In this document: piece by piece, positions 1 through 5,445 of the stretch
Numbering within the stretch: the stretch's first letter is position 1
How the letters are laid out: each line of letters begins with the position of its first letter
Assembly (NCBI GenBank): GCA_910588745.1
Contig: CAJURK010000070.1
Span: forward strand, 1-10,010
DNA from: an uncultured Dorea sp.
Lineage (GTDB): Bacteria > Bacillota > Clostridia > Lachnospirales > Lachnospiraceae
DNA: 10,010 bases
Direction: 5' to 3'
The notes under the pieces: model-generated
What the model saw: only the letters and a program-made list of their open reading frames with translations
Database searches by the model: none
What the model was told of the DNA's origin: nothing
Position numbers and translations under genes: made by a program

Positions 1-193
1 CGTGCCGCCGCCCGCCAGAAAGCTGTATTGTTCCTACTAATTGGGGATAACACACTTCAATGCCAGACAGATCATTTAGCAAATCGTTTTGGCTATAGAG
101 CCTATATATCGGCGCATGCTCATCTGTTGATTCCAAAATTCTAAATTGAGGCGAACCGCTTAGAAACCTGACATGTTTATCCAATCCATCCAT
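1..193 (-). CDS. 5' end of an unrecognised protein, cut by the window edge
   Basis: An open reading frame starts at ATG 193-191 and runs without a stop for 64 codons to the left edge. The peptide begins MDGLDKHVRFLSGSPQFRI and continues through a region rich in charged and aromatic residues to an SGGRRH stretch at the edge. The start is supported by a GAAAGG ribosome site 9 nt upstream and an AT-rich promoter-like region about 40 nt further up. I see no signal peptide, membrane segment or known motif in this part, and I do not recognise the family. The neighbouring Nudix gene lies upstream on the same strand but is separated by a terminator, so this gene is probably transcribed on its own. 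Confidence 0.55.
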   Translation of the reverse strand, partial: MDGLDKHVRFLSGSPQFRILESTDEHAPIYRLYSQNDLLNDLSGIEVCYPQLVGTIQLSGGRRH

Positions 194-233
194 TGTTTTT
201 GTGCCTTTCAAAAATCACATTTTTCTTGTCGCT

Positions 234-263
234 TTTATCATATCATTAAATATGATATATCAA
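234..263 (-). promoter_or_regulatory. Candidate promoter with an overlapping palindrome
   Basis: On the minus strand a -35-like TTGATA (263-258) is followed by possible -10 boxes GATAAA (239-234, 18-nt spacer) or TATGAT (242-237, 15-nt spacer). An inverted repeat ATATCAT/ATGATAT (240-246 and 252-258, 5-nt gap) lies in the spacer and -10 area, where a repressor could bind. It is placed about 40 nt before the start codon at 193. The region is very AT-rich, so chance matches are likely. Confidence 0.35.
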
Positions 264-304
264 TAAAAAATAGTAATTTTTATAAATTACTGAACTATAT
301 ATTC

Positions 305-345
305 AAAAAAACACTTTCCAGATGTTTCCCAATCCAGAAAGTGTT
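305..345 (-). terminator. Intrinsic terminator after the Nudix gene
   Basis: On the minus strand the 9-bp stem AACACTTTC (345-337) pairs with GAAAGTGTT (318-310), with an 18-nt loop. The stem is followed directly by a T run (309-305). It begins about 15 nt after the Nudix stop codon at 360. The long loop makes it somewhat less compact than a typical terminator, but the perfect stem, T tract and position fit well. Confidence 0.75.
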
Positions 346-359
346 CCTGTTTTTATCTA

Positions 360-842
360 TTAAGGCAAAAGTTCCATCTTTTCCCCATCCAGCGCCGCAT
401 AAATCAACTTATCATGCCCGTCGTACACCAGCTTTAGTGAAAAGAATGTATCCCTCTCCAGAATAAGCCTGTGAAAAATCAAATCCCCTTCCCACAAATT
501 TAATTCTCCAAGCCGGAAAATCTCCACCCACTCCAAATCTCCTTCGTCACAGGCAGTCAACTCACCCTCAAACCCATCCGCGGTAAATAGAGACATGTAT
601 TCGGTTACCCCGTTTCCCGATACGAACGTTACCATAGCGCGGTACTGATAGGAAGTCAGCGTAAGCCCCGTCTCCTCTTTTACTTCCCTGAGCAGACATT
701 CTTCCGGGCTTTCGTCCTCTTCAAAATGTCCCCCTACGCCAATCCATTTTCCCTCGTTCACATCATTTTTCTTCACATTTCTGTGAAGCATCAGATACTT
801 CCCATCCTTTTCTATGTAGCATAGCGTACTTAATTTCGACAT
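360..842 (-). CDS. Nudix hydrolase (MutT/8-oxo-dGTP diphosphatase-like)
   Basis: This is a 160-residue cytoplasmic Nudix enzyme, expected to hydrolyse a nucleoside diphosphate linked to another group. The complete Nudix box GX5EX7REVXEEXGL is at residues 38-60 (G38, E44, R52, E53, E56, E57, G59), which supplies the metal-binding glutamates. The N-terminus MSKLSTLCYIEKDGKYLML is the usual first beta strand of MutT-like members often annotated as 8-oxo-dGTP diphosphatase; the true substrate cannot be read from sequence. I chose ATG 842 because GAAGGAG lies 6-8 nt upstream. An in-frame ATG at 866 would add eight residues, with the ribosome site inside them. The gene has its own terminator and is divergent from the pseudouridine synthase. 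Confidence 0.93.
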   Translation of the reverse strand: MSKLSTLCYIEKDGKYLMLHRNVKKNDVNEGKWIGVGGHFEEDESPEECLLREVKEETGLTLTSYQYRAMVTFVSGNGVTEYMSLFTADGFEGELTACDEGDLEWVEIFRLGELNLWEGDLIFHRLILERDTFFSLKLVYDGHDKLIYAALDGEKMELLP

Positions 843-871
843 CTTTTTCTCTCCTTCACATGGCATCTGCC

Positions 872-900
872 TTTTTTAATCCGTCTAAATATGATATGAT
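872..900 (+). promoter_or_regulatory. Candidate extended -10 promoter for the pseudouridine synthase
   Basis: TGATATGAT at 892-900 matches an extended -10 element (TGn followed by TATGAT). A T-rich block at 872-877 is 17 nt upstream in the -35 position but is not a good -35 box. Transcription would start near 907, giving a leader of about 100 nt. The assignment rests on the -10 match and on the divergent gene arrangement. Confidence 0.3.
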
Positions 901-913
901 AATATATTGTCAG
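886..913 (-). promoter_or_regulatory. Candidate promoter for the Nudix gene
   Basis: On the minus strand CTGACA (913-908) matches the -35 consensus at five of six positions. A weak -10, TATTTA (891-886), follows after 16 nt. The start would be near 879, about 37 nt before the start codon at 842. It overlaps the plus-strand candidate for the divergent gene. Confidence 0.3.
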
Positions 914-1005
914 CATAACTGTTCAGTGAATATTCTTCTCACCTGCAAACGTGATCGATGAACTGAATGCTTACTATATTTTATCGAATTTATGGGAGAA
1001 ATGCA

Positions 1006-1905
1006 ATGAATCGAACCATCCATTATGAAATATCCGAAGCCGACGCGGGGCTTCGCGTAGAACAGTATCTAAAGCGCCGGGGATACTCTTCCCAGAATCT
1101 TGCATCCATCAAACGGATGCCGAAAAGCATTCTGGTAAACGGCGCGCATTATTACATGCGGCAAACGCTTAACAGCGGCGATCATTTAACGGTTCAGATT
1201 ACTGAAACCTTGTGTTCTGAAAAGATTCCTCCGGTAGAACTTCCTTTGAACATTGTATATGAAGATGAAGACATTATTGTTGTTAATAAACCCGCCGGAA
1301 TGCCCATACACCCTTCTCTGAATAATTATTACAATACCATGGCAAATGCGCTTGCCTGGTATTATAAAGCGCAAAACAAACCTTTTATTTTCCGCTGCTG
1401 CAATCGTCTGGACAGGGATACCTCCGGCCTGACAGTAGTGGCAAAGCATCTGGTAAGCGCCGGTATTCTATCAGCCATGACCGGAAAAAGAGAGGTTCAT
1501 CGGGAATATCTGGCTATCACTGAAGGGCATGTGATGCCGGAATCCGGTACGATTACCGCGCCGCTTAACCGAAAACCAGGCACAATTATCGAGCGGACTG
1601 TAGACTGGGAACATGGAGAGCCTACCATTACCCATTACCGTCTGTTGTCGTCCAACAGCCGCCACAGCCTTGTAGCGCTAAAGCTGGAAACCGGACGTAC
1701 CCACCAGATCCGCATCCACATGAAGTACCTAGGCTACCCGTTGATTGGGGATTATCTCTACAATCCGGATATGTCCTGCATCCAAAGGCAGGCGCTTCAC
1801 TCCCACAGGCTATCTTTCCCGCATCCCATAACCGGAAAGCAGATGGATTTTACGGCGCCGCTTCCAGAAGACATGCGGGCCGTTCTGGAGCTTCCTCCTT
1901 ATTAA
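1006..1905 (+). CDS. RluA-family RNA pseudouridine synthase
   Basis: This 299-residue protein should isomerise specific uridines in rRNA or tRNA. The N-terminal part (about residues 14-66, GLRVEQYLKRRG through ILVNG) resembles an S4 RNA-binding domain. The catalytic domain follows, from IVYEDEDIIVVNKPAGMPIHPS (about 83-104) to the active-site motif NRLDRDTSGL (133-142). Asp136 is the expected catalytic aspartate. The later GRTHQIRIHMKYLGYPLIGD block is also typical of the family. The usual His before RLD is Asn here. I chose ATG 1006 because GGGAG lies about 8 nt upstream; the in-frame ATG at 967 has no ribosome site. RluD and YhcT-like members share this layout, so the modified position is not assigned. 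It appears monocistronic. Confidence 0.93.
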   Translation: MNRTIHYEISEADAGLRVEQYLKRRGYSSQNLASIKRMPKSILVNGAHYYMRQTLNSGDHLTVQITETLCSEKIPPVELPLNIVYEDEDIIVVNKPAGMPIHPSLNNYYNTMANALAWYYKAQNKPFIFRCCNRLDRDTSGLTVVAKHLVSAGILSAMTGKREVHREYLAITEGHVMPESGTITAPLNRKPGTIIERTVDWEHGEPTITHYRLLSSNSRHSLVALKLETGRTHQIRIHMKYLGYPLIGDYLYNPDMSCIQRQALHSHRLSFPHPITGKQMDFTAPLPEDMRAVLELPPY

Positions 1906-1939
1906 TGCTTTTCCTCTCACGAATTATCCATATTGTTCT

Positions 1940-1972
1940 GCCGCTTTAGACGAAGTCTGCGTCCAAAGCGGC
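1940..1972. terminator. Strong hairpin between convergent genes, probable bidirectional terminator
   Basis: GCCGCTTT-A-GACG (1940-1952) pairs with CGTC-C-AAAGCGGC (1960-1972). This gives a 12-bp stem with one mismatch and a 7-nt loop. It lies 35 nt after the pseudouridine synthase stop and 45 nt after the glycosyltransferase stop on the other strand. Neither side has a true T tract; the plus side reads GGTAATTT. Termination is therefore inferred mainly from position and stem strength. Confidence 0.5.
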
Positions 1973-2016
1973 GGTAATTTCCGTCCTGTCATTTGTTACA
2001 AAGGGAGTCTTACCAT

Positions 2017-2802
2017 TCATCTTTGATTTATGTTGTTTATTTCTTCAGGAAGCGCGTATGAAAGCCGCATGTCCTCTATTTCTTCTTCTACCTCTTTTTC
2101 TATCCGCTCCAACTCCTCTTGTGTAATGATGTGGTTTCTAACCATACTGTCAAGCACCTGGCACGCCCGCTGAAGCGCCAGCTTCCTATTTGTATCAGGG
2201 GAATAGGAGGATGGCGCGTTTGGAAGCCCGGCCAGAATTACAATCTCACAGTCTGTTAACTGACCCGGAACTTTTCCAAAATATCCCTCGGCCGCATCGG
2301 ATATTCCATAATATCCCCTGCCGAAATAAATGGTATTTACATATAGCTCAAATATCTCCTCTTTACTGTATCTTCCCTCCACGTCAAGCACTGCAAAGAC
2401 TTCCGCCGCCTTGCGCTCTATGAGCTTATCCTGTGTGAACAATTGGTTCTTTACAAGCTGCTGCGTAATCGTGCTTCCGCCTTCCTTATAGAACCCTGCC
2501 TGTATATCCACCCACAAAGCCCGGCAGATTGCGACGGGATCTATCCCCGGATGTCTCTCAAACCTATGATCCTCTGCCGAAATTACCGCGTCAATATAAA
2601 ACCGCGGCAGTTCCGAATACTTCGCGAAATCCTCTCTCCCACGGATTTCTTCCATTATTTCTTCTATAGACTTTTCAGCCACCGCCTCCCGGTACATCCT
2701 ATATCCTTTAATTCCATAAAAGGCCGCCCCAAAAAACGCAATGCATAATATAAGCAAAAACAGCCGCAGCAGGACTTTTCCTACACAGTGTTTGTGTTTC
2801 AT
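2017..2802 (-). CDS. Monofunctional peptidoglycan glycosyltransferase (GT51)
   Basis: This 261-residue membrane-anchored enzyme should polymerise lipid II into glycan strands on the outer face of the membrane. A short basic N-terminus is followed by one membrane segment (about residues 9-31). The GT51 motifs come in order: ISAEDHRFERHPGID (74-88, with catalytic Glu77), GGSTITQQLVKN (108-119), RKAAE (130-134, second essential Glu134) and KEEIFELYVNTIYFGRGYYG (148-167). There is no penicillin-binding transpeptidase domain after the glycosyltransferase fold. The C-terminus is only a short charged helix (about 228-246), so the protein is complete at the size of monofunctional family members. AGGAG lies about 9 nt before the start. 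The gene begins 23 nt after the ABC ATPase stop and is very probably in the same transcript, last in the series. Confidence 0.93.
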   Translation of the reverse strand: MKHKHCVGKVLLRLFLLILCIAFFGAAFYGIKGYRMYREAVAEKSIEEIMEEIRGREDFAKYSELPRFYIDAVISAEDHRFERHPGIDPVAICRALWVDIQAGFYKEGGSTITQQLVKNQLFTQDKLIERKAAEVFAVLDVEGRYSKEEIFELYVNTIYFGRGYYGISDAAEGYFGKVPGQLTDCEIVILAGLPNAPSSYSPDTNRKLALQRACQVLDSMVRNHIITQEELERIEKEVEEEIEDMRLSYALPEEINNINQR

Positions 2803-2825
2803 CTTTCTGTACTCCTATCATATAA

Positions 2826-3533
2826 TCAAGTTCCCATGCCCGCCGAACGCCGAACACCCTGCCTCTCATCTCTGGTCACCTTTCCGTCTGTTATACGGAT
2901 GATCCGGTCTGCCTGCAGAGCAATATTTTCATCATGGGTTACCAGAAGCAGCGTCTGTCCATATTTCCGGTTGCTCTCCTTCAAAAGCCGCACAATCTCA
3001 TGGCTGTTCCGGCTGTCTAAGCTCCCGGTAGGTTCGTCTGCAAGCATGACCTGGGGCGCGTTCATCAGCGCCCGGCCAATTGCTACCCTCTGCTGCTGCC
3101 CGCCGGAAAGCTGGTTTGGCAAATGATTCTTCCGATCCTGAAGCTTTAGCATATGAAGCAGCTCTTCTAGTCTCTCCTTGTTTACCTTCCGTCTGTCCAT
3201 CAGAATTGGGAGGGTGATGTTCTCCACCACATTCAGGGTTGGAATCAGATTATGAAACTGATAAATTAACCCCACCTGACGCCTTCGGAAAATAGCCAGC
3301 CTCTCGCTGCTGCCTGCATAAATGTCCTGTCCGTTTAGATAAATCTTCCCGCTTGTAGGAACATCTACCCCTGCTATGGCATGAAGCAGCGTCGATTTCC
3401 CGGAACCGGAAGAACCGATAATTGCCGTAAACTCTCCCTTATCTATGGTAAGGGAAACATTGTCCAGGGCAATAACCTGGTTCTCATCCCCGCCATAAAC
3501 CTTGTATAAATTTTCAATCTTTAAAAACTCCAT
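2826..3533 (-). CDS. ABC transporter ATPase, MacB/BceA class, without an adjacent permease
   Basis: This 235-residue ATP-binding subunit has all catalytic motifs: Walker A GSSGSGKST (40-48), Q-loop Gln92, signature LSGGQQQR (142-149), Walker B VMLADEP (162-168) and switch His200. The FHNLIPTLNVVENI segment and the overall form match the MacB/LolD/BceA class, which works with FtsX-like permeases in antimicrobial peptide resistance or envelope functions. ATG 3533 is chosen because AGGAGG lies 8-9 nt upstream; a start at 3563 would place that site inside the gene. The kinase gene ends 111 nt upstream, and the glycosyltransferase starts 23 nt downstream where a permease would be expected. The last residues, DERQGVRRSAGMGT, extend slightly past the usual end. 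A distant permease must be supplied, or the ATPase is an orphan. Confidence 0.92.
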   Translation of the reverse strand: MEFLKIENLYKVYGGDENQVIALDNVSLTIDKGEFTAIIGSSGSGKSTLLHAIAGVDVPTSGKIYLNGQDIYAGSSERLAIFRRRQVGLIYQFHNLIPTLNVVENITLPILMDRRKVNKERLEELLHMLKLQDRKNHLPNQLSGGQQQRVAIGRALMNAPQVMLADEPTGSLDSRNSHEIVRLLKESNRKYGQTLLLVTHDENIALQADRIIRITDGKVTRDERQGVRRSAGMGT

Positions 3534-3588
3534 TATATGAACCTCCTTTTTTGTTTTCCACAAAGAACGTATACTCTTCCTTCGCCTT

Positions 3589-3648
3589 ATTCATATAATA
3601 GAACCCGTACCTTACATCCCGGTGACTTTTTGGTGAAAGATCCGTCAC
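3589..3648 (-). promoter_or_regulatory. Candidate response-regulator-controlled promoter before the ABC ATPase
   Basis: The 111-nt gap between the kinase and ATPase genes carries an imperfect inverted repeat GTGA-N8-TCAC (3648-3645 and 3636-3633, overlapping the kinase stop). A second TCACC copy (3625-3621) follows, 11 nt from the first (3636-3632). The possible -10 boxes TATTAT (3600-3595) or TATGAA (3595-3590) lack a proper -35, as is common for activated promoters. Bce-like systems often place a regulator-dependent promoter at this point. The repeats are seen; binding is inferred. Confidence 0.35.
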
Positions 3649-4634
3649 TTTGGAAAGCGAATCCGAAATACGGCTCCTCCTTCCGGACGGTTCGCAGCCG
3701 TTACCGTCCCGCCCTGCCTTGTGATAATAGTCCTGCAAAGCGCCAAACCGATTCCGTAACCCGCCGTTTTAGAATTCTTTCCCCGATAAAACCGTTCAAA
3801 CAAACCGGCTAAATCCTCCTGTTCAACTCCCGGCCCGTCGTCACAAATCGTAATTTCCGTATAAAGAAGCGTATCCTCGCAGGCAATTTCAATTTGCCCG
3901 TGATTTCCCACGCTCTCCATACAATTTTTCAGTACATTCTGAAAAGCCTCGGAAAGCCAACCCGGATCGCCGTCAATCCTGACATCTTCCGGCAGTTCGC
4001 TCCTAAGCCTAATATCATGCAATTCCATAGGAATCAACAGGGGCTGCAGCGCCTCCCTGATCAGACGCCTGACCGTTACTTTCTCACACTGAAACTCTAC
4101 AATCCCCGCATCTAACCGGGATAGTTTCAGAAGCGACGTAATCAGCCAATCCATCCGCACCAGCAGTTCCTCTGTCTCCCGCAGAAGCTCCCTTCGTCTC
4201 CTTATATCCGGACAGTCCTCTAATAATGACAGGACAAGATTGATTGATGTAAGAGGAGTCCTAAGCTGATGGGCAATATCTGCAAGGGAGTCCGCAAGAC
4301 GCTCTTTCTCGTTTTTCAACCGCGTATTCTGCTCCCGTATCCGAAGCGTCATCTTCATAATCTCACTCTGCAGAATCGAAAGCTCCCCCTCTTCGGAATC
4401 ATAGATGTACAAATGGTCTTCATTGTGGAGTATCCGGTTAATCTGGTCTGAAATCCTGGCAATGCTTTGGTATCTGGCTCTGGTAAAAAATAAAAAAGCA
4501 AGGTCAAACATGGCCGCCGACGCCAAAACCAGCCTCCCGGCCGCTGTGCTGACTGCAAAGCCTGCGCCGGCAAAAATAAGGGTGATCACTGCAAGAACGC
4601 CTGCAAACTGCCGAATCTCTTTATTCCGAAACAT
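3645..4634 (-). CDS. Two-component sensor histidine kinase, short-loop membrane type
   Basis: This 329-residue kinase has two adjacent membrane segments (about residues 10-28 and 34-51) joined by only a few residues, so it has no extracytoplasmic sensor domain. A linker with coiled-coil character (about 85-117) leads to the H box DIAHQLRTPLTS with phospho-acceptor His122. The N box (QNVLKNCMESV), G1 (DDGPGVE), the F-box region (LFERFYRG) and G2 (GYGIGLAL) of an intact ATPase domain follow. The layout resembles BceS-type intramembrane-sensing kinases that take their signal from a partner ABC transporter, or VanS-like kinases. ATG 4634 has GGGAGG just upstream and lies inside the last codons of the response regulator, a 14-nt overlap that indicates translational coupling. 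A TTG at 4658 is in frame but less likely. Confidence 0.92.
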   Translation of the reverse strand: MFRNKEIRQFAGVLAVITLIFAGAGFAVSTAAGRLVLASAAMFDLAFLFFTRARYQSIARISDQINRILHNEDHLYIYDSEEGELSILQSEIMKMTLRIREQNTRLKNEKERLADSLADIAHQLRTPLTSINLVLSLLEDCPDIRRRRELLRETEELLVRMDWLITSLLKLSRLDAGIVEFQCEKVTVRRLIREALQPLLIPMELHDIRLRSELPEDVRIDGDPGWLSEAFQNVLKNCMESVGNHGQIEIACEDTLLYTEITICDDGPGVEQEDLAGLFERFYRGKNSKTAGYGIGLALCRTIITRQGGTVTAANRPEGGAVFRIRFPK

Positions 4635-5307
4635 AACCGCCTCCCAGTCGGTAACCAATCCCCCGAACAGTCAGAATAATCTGAGGGCTTGCGGGATCAT
4701 CTTCAATCTTTTCCCGCAGACGCTTAATATAAACCGTCAACGTATTGTTGCTCACAAACTCTCCCGCCGCATCCCACAGTTCATCCAAAAGCCTGTCCCT
4801 GGTCAGGATGCTTTTCGGACTGCCGATAAATACCAGCAGCAGGCGGTATTCCAGAGCGGAAAGAAACACTTCTTTTCCGTCCTTCTTCACAATGCCGCTG
4901 GATGTGTCCACTGAGAGCCCGCCGATTTCAAAGGCAGCGGGAGGCCGTCCTCCGCTGCGCAGCGCCGCTCCAATCCGTGCAATCAGCTCTCTTGGGCGGA
5001 AAGGCTTGACAACATAATCTTCCGCCCCCATATTAAGTCCGGTAACTACGCTCGCCTCATCTCCGGAAGCAGTCAGAAAAATAACTGGTATATCCTGCAT
5101 CTGCCGAATCTCCGTACAGACCGCAAACCCATTGCCGTCAGGAAGGGAAATATCCACAAGCGCCAGATCAAACCTTTCCCCGGACAGCATAACAAGCGCC
5201 TCCTTCTGCGTCCTTGCATGTGAAACTGCAAATCCTTCCGTCCTAAGCAAAAGAGCCAAATTCTTTGCAATCTCTCTATCATCTTCTACCAGAAAAATCC
5301 GTCTCAT
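4621..5307 (-). CDS. OmpR/PhoB-family response regulator
   Basis: This 228-residue DNA-binding regulator has an N-terminal receiver with the acidic pocket EDD (8-10), phospho-acceptor Asp52 (VDISLPDGNG), Thr79 and Lys101 (VVKPF). A C-terminal winged-helix domain follows (about 130-224), containing the conserved LSALEYRLLLVF, TRDRLLDELW, NTLTVYIKRLREKIE and RGIGYRL stretches. It is the expected partner of the overlapping kinase. ATG 5307 is preceded by GGGAGG at 8 nt; the upstream in-frame ATG at 5361 would translate through the leader hairpin. Likely targets are its own operon and the ABC ATPase promoter region; the VanR/BceR-like layout suggests cell-envelope stress signalling. Confidence 0.93.
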   Translation of the reverse strand: MRRIFLVEDDREIAKNLALLLRTEGFAVSHARTQKEALVMLSGERFDLALVDISLPDGNGFAVCTEIRQMQDIPVIFLTASGDEASVVTGLNMGAEDYVVKPFRPRELIARIGAALRSGGRPPAAFEIGGLSVDTSSGIVKKDGKEVFLSALEYRLLLVFIGSPKSILTRDRLLDELWDAAGEFVSNNTLTVYIKRLREKIEDDPASPQIILTVRGIGYRLGGGYVSE

Positions 5308-5323
5308 ATCCCATCCTCCCTCT

Positions 5324-5379
5324 AAAAACGGCAGACCCTTCCTGCAGTGGATATCCGCCACTGCGCAATGAATCTGCCG
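5324..5379 (-). terminator. Terminator-like nested hairpin in the leader of the response regulator
   Basis: On the minus strand an outer 7-bp stem CGGCAGA (5379-5373) pairs with TCTGCCG (5335-5329). It encloses an inner perfect 7-bp hairpin, GCAGTGG (5364-5358) with CCACTGC (5350-5344), with a 7-nt loop. TTTTT (5328-5324) follows the outer stem at once, and then comes the ribosome site GGGAGG of the response regulator. It is 67 nt after the hybrid kinase stop, so it can act as that gene's terminator. Because it lies directly before a start site, it could also attenuate the two-component operon. A weak promoter (TTTAAA 5417-5412, TAGTAA 5394-5389) may start a transcript just before it. Confidence 0.55.
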
Positions 5380-5445
5380 CTGTCACATTTACTATTCCAC
5401 TATTTCAAAACTTTAAACCGGATTTTTCTAACATGTCTCCTAATA

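Noticed and set aside
173..466. Plus-strand open frame of 97 codons
   Set aside because: It crosses the AT-rich spacer and terminator and runs antisense into the Nudix gene. The peptide is low-complexity and there is no ribosome site.
3514..3738. Minus-strand 74-codon frame bridging the kinase end and ATPase start
   Set aside because: It overlaps two real genes out of frame, and the gap it covers is better explained as a regulatory spacer.
4405..4914. Plus-strand open frame of 169 codons across the kinase/regulator overlap
   Set aside because: It is antisense to two well-supported genes, with no ribosome site and no recognisable protein features.
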